A stretch of DNA of 64,000 bases from Tillandsia leiboldiana (GCA_029204045.2 CM055060.1:54857177-54921176), one strand, 5' to 3'. Counted from the first letter of the stretch, positions 20,516-32,054 are shown. Notes: generated by a model not told the origin, from the letters alone. Numbers and translations: made by a program.

Positions 20516-23371
20516 CTAGGCAGACCCAAGAAATCCGACGAGACCAAGCGCCTCCTCCGGGGACAACACCACCCCGAACCGAGCGCACCTTTTCCTCGCG
20601 CGGGCACAAGCCTTTGCTTCCGACCCAGCCACCAGCCCTAGGTCGCCGCTAGTAGAGGCCACGGACCGGAGAGGCTGATCCGTGCCCCCGGCCGCCCCAC
20701 CCTCGTTCAACATAGACTTACGCGCGGTCGCCCGAGCGGTAGTCGACATCGACCCTAGCTTCGCCAAACGAGGGCTCCTCCTGTTGGGGCCCCGAACCAA
20801 ACCCCTCACGTTCCCATTAGCGACCGGCGGGTCTAAGCTGCAAACCCCATGACCCGGCAGCACCACCTCGGCATCCCCAACGGCGAAGCCTGCCTGCTCG
20901 GTCCACGGCACATCAAACCCCGGCTCGGTCAACGATACACCAATCCCCGGCGGCTCCGCCTCACCACCCAAAGCCCCTTCCACCTCTGTCCGGACCGGCG
21001 GAGTCCAGGCCGCCTCAAGCCCCACCATCTGGGCTGAACATGCCGTCTCGCAACCTAAACCGCCAAGAGAAGAAGTCCCGCCGGGCCTGGTGCTACGCGC
21101 CGGCGGAGCAGGGAGCAGGGGCCCCGGTTGCGCTCCCAAGGGCCCGGCCCCGACAGCAACGGCAAAAGCAAAATCGGCCCGCGGAAACTCGAAGCCCATG
21201 GGATGCGAAGCTGGGCCCCAGGGCCCCGGGCCGCAAACCCCGCTCCCCGGGGAGCATGCAATCCGGGTCAAGTGAACCGAGGGTACAGCCCAAGCCCAGC
21301 CCAAACCCCCCACTCCTGCCCAGTGGGGCGCTGGCCCACCCCCAACAGGCAACCCCGAGTCCTCGCCCCCCGACATCCGAGCCACACGGTCCTTGCCTAC
21401 GGATCCATCGGTCAGAACACGCGATGCACCTCGGAGAGGCCCCGTCTCGAGGCTCCCGCAAGCAGGCAAAAAGCTCTCCGCTCGATTGGGTCCGCTGCCA
21501 AACACCAAAGTAGCCACGCCTCGATTAAACGCACCAGGGGCCGGCGACAGAAAGCAGAAAGGGGTTCCTGGGGCCACCTGCCCCGAGACCTCCCTCGGGT
21601 GGCTCGAAACACCAAAGGTGAGGAAAGGCTCGTACTTGGGGAAGCGCGGGAACTCGATGCCGCGGGGGCCGAGGTTGCAGACCCTCAGCAGAGTAACCCC
21701 AAACCTGCTAACCTCGATCCCCGGAGGGAAGACACCTGTCCCCGCGCAGGCCCTCAGCTCGAGGGGGTGCACTTTAGCATGGCACTCCTCCACGGCGCCG
21801 CCGACCGAAGCGCCAGCACCTTCGTCGACCCCGCCGGGCGCAACGGGTCTCCGACGATCTCTGATCTCTGAAGAATTCCACGAATCACTTAGGTCTGGAG
21901 CGCGCCGGCCGCCCGCCACGCTGTCTTCCTCGAGGTCCGGGTTCTGGTTGGTCCAGCGTGCGAGTTGACGGCCCAAGGGGTCGGTTTGGTCCCCCCCCTC
22001 ATTGGGGTCTCCCCCTGCAAACGGGATCCCCCGGTCGTCGCCGCCAAAAGGGGCAGTGCTCAGTAGGATAATTCTTATGCTCAGCAAGTGGTCCCCCAGA
22101 GTGAGATGAAGGTTTTCCGGCACGTCGGCCGGGTCCTCCACGGCCACGAGACATTTGTAGAAGTTAATGTTCAGCAGGTTGCGGCTCTCGTCGTCCGCCC
22201 GCAGGAACCGACCGAAGCCGTTAACCACAGCCGCCACCTTGCCTTCAGACCAACACTCGAACGGGAGGGACATGAGCTTTATCCAGACCTTGAACCTCAA
22301 CCTTGATCGGACAGCACCGTCGAGAGGGTTCCAAACAAAGCATCTGATGCGGCAGTGGGCAAGGCGGAGTCCATCCCGCCTTGTGAGATCCTCCGGCGAA
22401 ACCCATTGGGGGAGAAAAATAACGAAGTCGTTTGTCCTGAACTTGGCCACCAGAAAATCATTCGAGTAGCCTCCGAAGCGGCCAGCCAGATCGTTTGCGA
22501 TAGTGCCCTGCGGATAGTTGCCAAGGTTGGGCGCCCCACAAATAATGGCGATGACGGCTCTTCGGTTCTGCTGCTGTCGCGAATGGAAGCCCTCAGTTAG
22601 TGGTGCAAACACCTTCAGGGCTTGCGGCCGGAAGCGCTCAGCGCCTAACATTTTCCCGCGGCTCCTACCTGCCGGAACGCGGCAGTTTCTTGCAAAATGA
22701 CCACTGCCACGGCACCTGTGGCACTTCACCGGATCGCGGCACTCCCGAGCCCAGTGGTCGCTGGCGAAACACCTGAAGCAATTGCCTGCTCTCCTATTAG
22801 GGGCACGCCTCCGAACCGGCAACCATGTGGGTGGCGGGGAGCTGGTGCTGGCCCTAGGAGACAGAAGGGCCTCTTTATAGGTCCAAGGTCTAACCTTACC
22901 AACACTACGCTGGGCACCCTCCACAGGCCGAGGGGAAGGCCCGGTGCCCTCCCTGCCCCTACCTACCTCGGACGAGACGGGACAGGACCATGCAAGGGGC
23001 CTCCCCTTTTGATCTGCCCAAGTGATGTGGCGTTTAACCCTTTCCAGCTTTCCTGGCCCCGCAGAGGACGAAGGAGAGCAGCGATGGACCCAGGTTGCTG
23101 CGGGCCCGTGACCACGCCCCTCCCAGTGAAACTTCCGCTTCGAATCTTGCTGCCACCCCGCGCGACGCGACGCCATGGCAGATTCCCCTGCAGCCTGACG
23201 TTGGCTACAGGACCCATAATCTTCAAGGGGCTCCTTCCCAGCCCTCCGAGAAGCGGCGGGCTTAGAGGCGGCCACAGCCGAGCACCCCGACGGCCGGGCC
23301 TTCTCCACCGGCGTCGGCCGCTCGCACACAATCTTGCTCTCTAACCTTCTCTCTTTCTCTTTCTCTCTCAT
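20516..23371 (-). CDS. LINE ORF1: gag-like nucleic-acid-binding protein
   Basis: This 951-residue protein is the likely RNA-binding chaperone of the element. Two CX2CX4HX4C zinc knuckles are visible (C198-C211 and C217-C230; CFRCFASDHWAREC and CHRCRGSGHFARNC). They are followed by a DUF4283-like region (about 275-430; VIAIICGAPNLGNYPQ, then VWIKLMSLPFECWSE). The long C-terminal half is Pro/Gly-rich and low in order. Zinc knuckles before DUF4283 is an unusual order, since plant L1 ORF1 proteins more often have the knuckle after it. A later in-frame start, M66 (MASRRAGWQQ), is possible because the first ATG is only about 20 nt from the 5' end of the element. It stops 47 nt before the ORF2 ATG. 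Confidence 0.88.
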   Translation of the reverse strand: MREKEKERRLESKIVCERPTPVEKARPSGCSAVAASKPAASRRAGKEPLEDYGSCSQRQAAGESAMASRRAGWQQDSKRKFHWEGRGHGPAATWVHRCSPSSSAGPGKLERVKRHITWADQKGRPLAWSCPVSSEVGRGREGTGPSPRPVEGAQRSVGKVRPWTYKEALLSPRASTSSPPPTWLPVRRRAPNRRAGNCFRCFASDHWARECRDPVKCHRCRGSGHFARNCRVPAGRSRGKMLGAERFRPQALKVFAPLTEGFHSRQQQNRRAVIAIICGAPNLGNYPQGTIANDLAGRFGGYSNDFLVAKFRTNDFVIFLPQWVSPEDLTRRDGLRLAHCRIRCFVWNPLDGAVRSRLRFKVWIKLMSLPFECWSEGKVAAVVNGFGRFLRADDESRNLLNINFYKCLVAVEDPADVPENLHLTLGDHLLSIRIILLSTAPFGGDDRGIPFAGGDPNEGGDQTDPLGRQLARWTNQNPDLEEDSVAGGRRAPDLSDSWNSSEIRDRRRPVAPGGVDEGAGASVGGAVEECHAKVHPLELRACAGTGVFPPGIEVSRFGVTLLRVCNLGPRGIEFPRFPKYEPFLTFGVSSHPREVSGQVAPGTPFCFLSPAPGAFNRGVATLVFGSGPNRAESFLPACGSLETGPLRGASRVLTDGSVGKDRVARMSGGEDSGLPVGGGPAPHWAGVGGLGWAWAVPSVHLTRIACSPGSGVCGPGPWGPASHPMGFEFPRADFAFAVAVGAGPLGAQPGPLLPAPPARSTRPGGTSSLGGLGCETACSAQMVGLEAAWTPPVRTEVEGALGGEAEPPGIGVSLTEPGFDVPWTEQAGFAVGDAEVVLPGHGVCSLDPPVANGNVRGLVRGPNRRSPRLAKLGSMSTTARATARKSMLNEGGAAGGTDQPLRSVASTSGDLGLVAGSEAKACARARKRCARFGVVLSPEEALGLVGFLGSA

Positions 23372-23407
23372 TTTTAATCATATTAATACTCCAATGGCGT
23401 AAATGTT

Positions 23408-24208
23408 AAGCCGAAGATCTTTTTGTTCTCTAGGCTATGGTAAAAATGATTTTTTGGACTCTATTTTTTTTTTTTTTTATCAAATTAATCTTTCAAATAA
23501 TGCTGTGTTATATATAGCTAATCATAAGCTCAGGTCATGAATTTGATCCCCACATTTAGCCCAATATGGTGCTTTAATTTCCGTCATTATGAATACAATT
23601 ACAAAATCACGAGGAAAATGTTCTAGAAACACAGATTACACCTGCTCAAACTAGGCTCGAATCTATTTAATAATTTGCAAAGATATATTTCACATCCCTA
23701 TCAATAGTTAAAGAACCACACTATTTGATCCCACTGACCCTATCAACTCAAACTAGCAATAGCTAGACTTAAGCACAAGAGGTAATTGTAACCAAACAAC
23801 ATAGCCTCATCCACCAACCATAGTTCAAAAGAATCAACTAAATTAGTATTTAAAAAAAAAATCCCCAACCTAATTAAATCACCATTAATTAATTGATCAA
23901 ATTGCATGCCTAGGTCGACAAGATTCGCCATCTCCAGCTTCGGCTTGTCAACTCAATGGAGAAAAAGAACAAGTTAAAAGCAAAACAAAGAGAAAAGACT
24001 CCCCGGAAAAGGCGAAGCACTTTTTTGTTGATTGATTGGTGAAAGAAAAAGCCCAAATGAATGATAGATAGATCAACTCAATGAGGAGCCCGATTCATTG
24101 ACTGTCTCCGTACCATCATGGATTAGCAGCAATACAATATTCGATGTGTTGGTATATATAGCGGCAATACAATATTCCATGTGTTGGTGGGTATATATAT
24201 ATATATAG
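23408..24208. other. Intergenic, no gene seen
   Basis: Between the LINE and the first MITE-B; AT-rich with a T16 run (23465-23479). A partial repeat around 24130-24180 (AATACAATATTC and ATGTGTTGGT twice) precedes a TA tract. Confidence 0.5.
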
Positions 24209-24692
24209 TTCGGCTGGAATACTATCAATAGCACCAAGTAATTGGTGCTATTAAGTTTCCAGCCTCTTGGATGAAAGAATGCACGGTTGGGATTATAGTG
24301 GTCCCCTATAATTTGTACTATTCAATCGCACTATAATAAAATTAGGTTATAGGGACACATATTTGTGACACTTTTTTACAGGACTCTCATTTATAGTCCA
24401 TCTATATTCAAAATTAGGTTATAGGGACACATTTTTTGTACACATTATAGTAATGTGTCGCTATACACCCAAGCAACGGCACATATAGCGACACTAATGA
24501 CAAGTGTAGGTATTTTTTTCAGCAGCATTCTTTTTAGTTTTTAGCAACACCTAAAACTGTCGCTATAGCATAATTTTGTTGTAGTGCCAGCCATCCACTA
24601 AACCCTGGAAAACCACTATCATCCTAACAGCACATCCCTTAATCCAAGAATAAAAAAATTAGTAGATCCTATCGATAGTATTCCAGCCTAAC
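24209..24692. mobile_element. MITE-B copy 1, interrupted
   Basis: Terminal inverted repeats CGGCTGGAATACTATC and GATAGTATTCCAGCC bound the element. Internal motifs that recur in all MITE-B copies are GGATGAAAGAATG, GGTTGGGATTATAGTGG and CCACTATCATCCTAAC. A 258-bp CACTA-like insertion splits it (24329-24586). Confidence 0.75.
24329..24586. mobile_element. Miniature CACTA-type element
   Basis: It begins CACTATAATAAAATTAGG and ends TAATTTTGTTGTAGTG, the CACTA...TAGTG termini of the En/Spm superfamily. Subterminal repeats of GGGACACAT and the GTCGCTATA type occur within. It sits within MITE-B copy 1. The expected 3-bp target duplication is not clean (TCG and CCA flanks). Confidence 0.65.
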
Positions 24693-24697
24693 TAGCT

Positions 24698-24734
<37 letters not shown>

Positions 24735-24737
<3 letters not shown>

Positions 24738-24933
24738 TTTATATGTTTTTAAAAGTACAAGTCCATCCGTACTTGAGAATTTTTACTACTGGATTTGTAT
24801 TGAGATTTGTGTTTTTTACTTTATCTTTCTCTCTTTTTAATTGACTTTACAAAAACACAAATCTCAATATAAATTTAATGGTAAAAAATTTACAAATATG
24901 GATGAACTTGTATTTTAAAAAGCATATAAGCTC
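24735..24933. mobile_element. MITE-D copy 1 (about 199 bp)
   Basis: Inverted arms: GAGTTTATATGTTTTTAAAA and TTTTAAAAAGCATATAAGCTC, with inner arms GTACAAGT...ACTTGTA and AAATCTCAATA pairing TATTGAGATTT. TA occurs at both ends (24733-24734 and 24934-24935). Left flank is a (GA)n run, right flank a (TA)n array. Copies also at 29143 and 32051. Confidence 0.7.
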
Positions 24934-25049
<116 letters not shown>

Positions 25050-25191
25050 CTAGATTATTATATTATTATTAATACAAAGTTATCGGTGCCATTAGGTTTT
25101 TGGTTTTTGGATGAAGAAATGTGTGGTTAGAATGATAGTTGGTCCCTAGAGTTTAGTGGATGGTTAAAAAAATAGGGAAAACTCTAGGTGT

Positions 25192-26166
25192 CACTACTAG
25201 AAATTTGACATACAGCGGCACTATTCGTTACAATATTTAAGTAAATGTTGCTAAATACAAAATATACTGGCATTTATTAAAAATTGTTGCTAAATATATC
25301 ATTTATCGATATTTACAAATTATTATTGGTGAATAAGAATATTTAGCAATATTTATTTTTAAATGCCGGTAAAAGATAGTTTAAATACCGACAGTTACTT
25401 TTAATGCTACTAACAAACTTTAATTACTAGCATTTAAAAGTAAATGTTGGTAAAAGATCTTAAATCCTATTTAAGATATAAATAATTAATAAGTTGAGGG
25501 ACATAACTGAGATTATCCATCAATTTTCCATATCCCGCCTACTTCTTCCTTCCTCTTGTGCCGTACGACTTCTAGTCTTCCTCTCCTCATATGCAAAGCT
25601 TCTTTCTAGGGTTTTTTTTTCTCTTTTTTATTTTTTTATTATGTTCTCTCCAAGTAAAAAAAAAAAAAACATTTACTCTTTCTACCTTCCAATCGCAGGG
25701 TGTAAGAAAAGGATTTTCTTCATTGTCTTCTACCAAGAAGGAGCCCCACAAGCAGGACTCTACCAAGAAAAAGGTAAGTTAATTTAGATTTTTTTTTTTT
25801 GTAAAATTATTTATTTTCTTTTATTACCTTGGAATAGATGGGTTGATTTAAATTTTTTTTAAAAAAAATTATTGTTTTTGTTTTAAAATTATTATTTGAT
25901 AATAGATTTAATTATTGTTAGCTTGTATGATTATGCAACAAAGTAAATAATATATAATAGAATACTAAATAAAAAATATAGTTGAAACCCAAATTTATTT
26001 ATGTGTTTAAGTATAAAAGAGGATGAACATGACCTCCTCCCATTATAATTTTTTATTACTAAATATAATCAGAGAATGCGCAAAAGAGTCAATTAAAATA
26101 AAATTAATAAACTTTTTAAACAAGTTAATTTAAAAATTTATTGATATTTACTGTGAAAAAAAAGGA

Positions 26167-26232
<66 letters not shown>

Positions 26233-27050
26233 CCTATGTATTTTTTTTCCTTTCGTCAATTTTATTATTTAATATATAGACTTTTGATTCGTTAAAACTA
26301 ACTTTTAACGTGTTCTTTTTTTGACAGGTTCAACGGAAGTAATAATACCTTTGGAATTCAAGAAAATTTAAGCAATTTTAAGCTGTTTTGTATTTGGATG
26401 TGTTATTTATGTATGTATTAGTACTTTTGTGTTTAGAAAATTTTGTGGTCGTTTGTTATTTTTTTTGGATATTGAATGGACTAAAGATTTTAACTTATTG
26501 TTTGTTTAATTGAAAATGAGCTTAGTAAATTATTTTTGTCATTTTGTTATGTACGATTTATGTCACTTGTCATATGAAAATATTGAAATATCATATTATC
26601 CATTGAAATTGTATTTTTTGAAATTGATAAGATTTAATTATTTTATGATAGTGCAAATTATAATTTATATTATTTTTATTTATTTAAAAATATAATTTAA
26701 AAATATTTAGAATTAGCAGTATTTATTAATACCCGAATTAACAGTAGATTATCAATATTTGTATAATATTGCAAATAAACTAATAATTACCGGCATTTAT
26801 TAGTGTTGTAGATAATTAAAAAATACTGGCATTTAATAATATCGCTAATAACCACATCTATAACGGCATTTATTTAATGTTACTAATTACTTAATTTTAA
26901 CAGCAATTTAATTAAATGCCGGTAGAAGATTCACCAACACGAGTATAAGCGGCACTATAATTACTAAATGCCACTAATAATTTTTACGGCACTTTTTGAA
27001 CTTTAGGCGGCAATTACAGAATGCCGCTAAATCACAATTTTTTTGTAGTG
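25192..27050. mobile_element. Non-autonomous CACTA element (1859 bp), innermost layer
   Basis: The ends are CACTACTAGAAATTTG and CAATTTTTTTGTAGTG with a 3-bp duplication TGT (25189-25191 and 27051-27053), all typical of En/Spm. Subterminal regions are packed with short repeats of the AAATGCCGGTA / GGCATTTA / AGCGGCA type in both orientations. The middle has no transposase. It has a T-rich, splice-like stretch (a GTAAGT at about 25772 and TTTTTGACAG at about 26320) that could be a captured gene fragment, but no conserved protein is readable. A TA array (26169-26230) lies inside. Confidence 0.88.
26169..26230. repeat. (TA)n microsatellite inside the CACTA element
   Basis: About 31 TA units, so the array arose in or was carried by the transposon. 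Confidence 0.9.
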
Positions 27051-27318
27051 TGTACACCCGTAAAGGGTGTACATCTCACACCCCCACCCATCTAAGAGTG
27101 GGGGTGTGATGAAGAGTCACTTGATGTGACCCGTAAATAATATCGCCACCCTTAAAGGGATGGAGATGTAGGATGTACACCCCTTCGGGGTGTACATATA
27201 GCAATCCTCAAAAAATAGTATGATCTAAGAGGTAGCTAGAAATGATCAAAGGAATAAATCTAACGGTAAAAATTTAGTAGCAACAAGTGCTTGGTGTTAT
27301 CAATAGTATAGTAGTCGA

Positions 27319-27322
<4 letters not shown>

Positions 27323-27378
<56 letters not shown>
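27323..27378. repeat. (TA)n microsatellite
   Basis: Separates MITE-B copies 3 and 2. Confidence 0.95.
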
Positions 27379-27381
<3 letters not shown>

Positions 27382-27616
27382 CGACTGGAATACTATCGAT
27401 AGCACCAAATAATTGACGCTACCAAGTTTTTAGTCTTTAGATGAAAGAATGTGCGGTTTGGATTAAAGCGGTCATCTAGAATTTTTACTATTCAATCAAT
27501 TACCCACTAAATCCTAAAGGACCATTATCATCCTAACCGCACATCCCTTAATCCAATGGCTAAAAAATTAGTAGCATCAATGACTTTGTGCCATCGATAG
27601 TATTCCAATCTAGTTC
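27379..27616. mobile_element. MITE-B copy 2 (uninterrupted, about 238 bp)
   Basis: Ends CCGACTGGAATACTATCGAT and ATCGATAGTATTCCAATC. Interior GGATTAAAGCGGTC, CCACTAAATCCTA and CCGCACATCCCTTAATCCAA matches the other copies. This is the best reference for the family length. Confidence 0.75.
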
Positions 27617-27628
27617 TATATATATATA

Positions 27629-28867
<1,239 letters not shown>

Positions 28868-29039
28868 GGAAAATGCTACCCGTACACCCCATTCGGGGTG
28901 TATATCACATACCCCATCCATCCAATGGGTGGGGTGTGATGATGGGTCAATCGATGTGACCCGTAAAAGATATCGCCACCATTAAAATGGTGGAGGTGTA
29001 TGATATACACCCCTTCGGGGTGTACATGTAGCATTGCTC
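28868..29039. mobile_element. MITE-A copy 4 (172 bp)
   Basis: Ends GGAAAATGCTACCCGTACACC and GGTGTACATGTAGCATTGCTC. The 9-bp duplication ATTAGATAT (28859-28867 and 29040-29048) is non-repetitive, so it is the clearest proof of the duplication length in this family. Centre GTCAATCGATGTGAC. Confidence 0.9.
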
Positions 29040-29051
29040 ATTAGATATTGT

Positions 29052-29068
29052 CCTCTCTCTCTCTCTCT

Positions 29069-29140
<72 letters not shown>
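29052..29140. repeat. (CT)n-(TA)n compound microsatellite
   Basis: A short CT run then about 34 TA units, between MITE-A copy 4 and MITE-D copy 2. Confidence 0.95.
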
Positions 29141-29142
<2 letters not shown>

Positions 29143-29305
29143 GAGCTTATATATTTTTAAAAGTACAAGTCAATTTATATTTGTAAATTTTTTATCATTA
29201 AATTTGTATTTAGATTTGTGCTATTGTAAAGTGAACTAAAAATAGAGAAAGAAAAAATTAAAAAACACAAATTTCAATATAAATTCAATGGTAAATAATT
29301 CGCAA

Positions 29306-29308
<3 letters not shown>
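29143..29308. mobile_element. MITE-D copy 2, right end lost
   Basis: Starts GAGCTTATATATTTTTAAAA and has the family interior (GTATTTAGATTTGTGCTATT, CACAAATTTCAATATAAATT). It breaks off in a TA array at CGCAAGCATATATA without the terminal GCTC. Confidence 0.65.
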
Positions 29309-29341
<33 letters not shown>

Positions 29342-29343
<2 letters not shown>

Positions 29344-29583
29344 CGTCGGGCTACTGCACGTATTCTTATGAGTATAAATATTTTGTACTTATAATTTTTC
29401 CACCTATGAATTAAGAGATGTGCGGTTAGGATGATAGTGGCCTCTCTAAGATTTAGTGGGTTGTTGGTAAAATAGTATAAATTCTAAGGAATCACTATAA
29501 TCCCAACCGCATATTCTTTTATCTAAGGGACGAAAATTTATGAGTACGAAAAGATCTATACTCATTAAAAATATAATAGTCAA
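29342..29583. mobile_element. MITE-B copy 4, diverged
   Basis: Interior GGATGATAGTGG, AGATTTAGTGGG and ATCACTATAATCCCAACCGC matches MITE-B; the ends (GTCGGGCTACTG and AATATAATAGTC) are altered. TA arrays lie on the left and CA/CT/TA on the right. Confidence 0.55.
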
Positions 29584-29593
29584 ACACACACAC

Positions 29594-29671
<78 letters not shown>
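29584..29671. repeat. (CA)n-(CT)n-(TA)n compound microsatellite
   Basis: Three successive dinucleotide runs bordering MITE-B copy 4. Confidence 0.95.
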
Positions 29672-29672
<1 letters not shown>

Positions 29673-30226
29673 CATTAGCCTTTAAGACCATTTGATAGCT
29701 AAGACACTATTTAGATGTGGGAATATGAGAGATTTTTTCTATGTAATTGCAAGTAATGAGTTTACTTTGTTTCTATGTGAAAAGTTTTATTTGTCATTTA
29801 TGGTTTTATAAAATAACATATTTTACATAAAATGTGATTTATGTCATGCCAAAAAAACCCTTGCGGATGTCACTATAAAAGTATTTTATTAAAAGAATGT
29901 TTCTTAAACGATACTTGCGAAAAACGTTCCCATAAACAAATATTTATATTTTAAAAAATATTGTAATAAAAATCGTATATTGTATTAAACTAATTTATCA
30001 AGTGATGATAGAGTATTTACCGTCTATATAACAAAGTTTCATTTGCCATCTATGAACCATTTATGTAACACATTTTTATTTGCTGAAGATGTTTTTTGTG
30101 GATACTTTTAAATATGAGAATAGATTATTTTGAAATAATAGTTTTAAATATTATTAAATATAAAAATATTTCTAAATTTTAAATTAATGTATGTTATTTT
30201 ATTATAAATTTTTGTTTATGTTTTTC
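29672..30226. other. AT-rich intergenic sequence, no gene seen
   Basis: No reading frame or repeat recognised. Confidence 0.45.
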
Positions 30227-31237
30227 TAGACCTGGTAAACGGCGGCTTGAGTAATCCACGGACTGGTTATTGTATCCGCGAGTTATATGAATATGGATAA
30301 AATTTATTTATAAATTTTTCAGTAGTCAACCTTTTTTGCCCATACGGGCGGACGGGCGGGCGTGCGGGTATGCGGGTTACCCGCAATATTATTTATTTAT
30401 TTATTTATTTTTGACTCTATACTTTTCAAATGTATAATATAAAATACATAATTTTTAAAAGTATAATATAATTTATTTGAAATATCGCGACAAATAATAA
30501 ACAATAAAAAATCTTTAAACACATAAATTATATAATGTAAAAATATTTTATCATCCCAAATTTTTGTGATACAAAATTAATAAAATTTTTATAATTATAA
30601 AGTCAAATATTATAAAAATAAACTACCAAAACTCAATCCACAATTGTATCTTTAGTAGTTGATTTTCTTGATTCCGGAATTTCAACAATTTAAACTATGA
30701 CTCCACAAGGTTGTTGTCATCATATTCATCGACATTTATAATTTTGAATAATTAATTCTCATAGAACAAAAGGATATATAAGAGGAGGCAGTGCAATACG
30801 AGAGGTGGCCACAACGAAAAAAATGACACGAAAAAAAATTAGGTTTAGAATTATCGTTTTATTCATTAGAAAGATAAATTAGACTACAACTTGAGACAGT
30901 GTCTCTGAAAAAAAAAAAAAAAAAAAAAAAAAAATAATAAAAACTAAAAACTAACTAGGCACAAAAAAGGTTCCACGTGGACTTGAGCGAACGCGTCTTC
31001 GAGACCTACATGGCGTTTTATATTCTCAAATATTCATTTTATATTCTCTATAGTTTAATTAAAAAAATATAAGTGGATACATGTGAGTACTTACGGGTTG
31101 TCCAAAATATTCATAGCTAAATGAATACCCATCCGTTTTATTCATAATTTTTTAGATAAAAAAAATTAATATTCATACCCTCAAATTTAAGATAACTCGT
31201 AAATATCCGCGGATATGAATAAAAGATGTCTGGTCTA
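30227..31237. mobile_element. Possible hAT-like non-autonomous element (about 1 kb)
   Basis: The left end TAGACCTGGTAAACGGCGGC and right end TGTCTGGTCTA are short inverted repeats. A GC-rich GGGCGGACGGGCGGGCGTG stretch and ACCCGC lie near the left end, and CCGCGGATATGAATA near the right. TAG(A/G)CCTGG-type ends with nearby ACCCGC runs are seen in plant hAT MITEs. No 8-bp duplication is evident. An A32 run (30909-30932) lies inside. Confidence 0.35.
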
Positions 31238-31297
31238 GGATCTTCGTCTAACAATAATACAACGAAGTCACACAAATATGTCAAACGAAATATTCTT

Positions 31298-31422
31298 TTT
31301 TTTTTTTGAGAGAAAGGTAGCATGCTACCGCTTCATTCATTTGGGGGATGAATTTGGCTACAAGGTGAGACAGCTAGGTCTCAGGCCGCCCAGAGGGGCG
31401 AAAAAAAAAAAAGATGGGTAGG
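31298..31422 (-). mobile_element. Severely 5'-truncated copy of the LINE
   Basis: The 3' end matches the full LINE at 16757: poly-T, then GAGAGAAAGGTAGCATGCTACC, CGCTTCATTC, a GGTCTCAGGCCGCC-type stretch and an A12 run (U tract in element sense). The 9-bp duplication AATATTCTT (31289-31297 and 31423-31431) flanks it. Only about 125 bp was copied. Confidence 0.8.
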
Positions 31423-31776
31423 AATATTCTTGCATCCTGAGTGTGGGTAAAACAGGGGACTCACTGCATAAAAAAGGATGACTATGTTTGAGTCCACTAA
31501 TCATATGGAAGGAACTTCCGAATCAAATTTTAAATTCTACTTTTAATCATGTTGTACTGGTGGAAATTACTGTATAAAAGCATTTTAGAAATCAAGGGAT
31601 GATGATATTAACGAATCTGATTTTACTCGCGACGAATATATTTGTGAAATTTAGGTATTACCTGTCCATCGCTATTAATGTTTATACGTAGATATATTGA
31701 TGGGTGGACTCCTGTGATTTATCGGGATGTGGTGATTTTAGGTTGCGTTTGGTTCATATATAAAAAAAATTAGTTA

Positions 31777-31786
31777 NNNNNNNNNN
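31777..31786. other. Assembly gap, 10 N
   Basis: Ten N next to TATATATA. The true length is unknown, and a TA array may be collapsed here. Confidence 0.98.
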
Positions 31787-31792
31787 TATATA

Positions 31793-31969
31793 TAGTCTAG
31801 CTACTATACTTGTAAAAACATTAAACATTTGGTGCTTATAAGTTTTTCACCATTAAATCTATACCCACTAAGGGGCCTATTACAATCCTAACCACATTTT
31901 TTTTCATTCAAGAGTTAAAAATTTAAAAACACAAATGACTTGATATTTTTACCGGCATAGAAGCTTAAT
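31793..31969. mobile_element. MITE-B copy 5, internally deleted
   Basis: GTCTAGCTACTATACTTG, GGTGCTTATAAGTTTTT, ACAATCCTAACCACAT and TTTTACCGGCATAG retain the order of the family. TA arrays border both sides; the gap adjoins the left end. Confidence 0.5.

Positions 31970-32049
<80 letters not shown>
31970..32049. repeat. (TA)n-(GA)n compound microsatellite
   Basis: Short TA run followed by about 30 GA units, directly left of MITE-D copy 3. Confidence 0.95.

Positions 32050-32050
<1 letters not shown>

Positions 32051-32054
<4 letters not shown>

Larger units (their letters stand above)
16757..23390 (-). mobile_element. Full-length L1-clade LINE, both ORFs open
   Basis: The 6634-bp element is bounded by a perfect 17-bp target duplication CCAATGGCGTAAATGTT (16740-16756 and 23391-23407). 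On its sense (minus) strand the order is a very short 5' leader (about 20 nt), ORF1 (23371-20516), a 47-nt gap, ORF2 (20468-16887), and a 3' UTR. The UTR holds a U tract of about 44 nt (16839-16882), the palindrome GGTAGCATGCTACC (16770-16783) and an A8 tail (16757-16764). The element is much more GC-rich than its surroundings. Intact ORFs plus a perfect duplication indicate a recent insertion. The short leader could mean slight 5' truncation. Confidence 0.93.
25176..27209. mobile_element. MITE-A copy 3, middle layer of the nest
   Basis: The left end GGAAAACTCTAGGTGT (25176-25191) and the remainder (27051-27209, ending GTACATATAGCAATCCTC) together make about 172 bp, the family length, once the CACTA insertion is removed. 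The 9-bp duplication AAAAAATAG is perfect (25167-25175 and 27210-27218). The central palindrome GTCACTTGATGTGAC is present near 27117-27131. Confidence 0.88.

Noticed and set aside
20469..20609. N-terminal extension of LINE ORF2 overlapping ORF1
   Set aside because: The extra 47 codons start at a TTG, overlap ORF1 and have no domain; the endonuclease starts at the ATG at 20468.
20849..23344. Plus-strand frames across LINE ORF1
   Set aside because: Low-complexity shadows with no domain; ORF1 on the minus strand has zinc knuckles.
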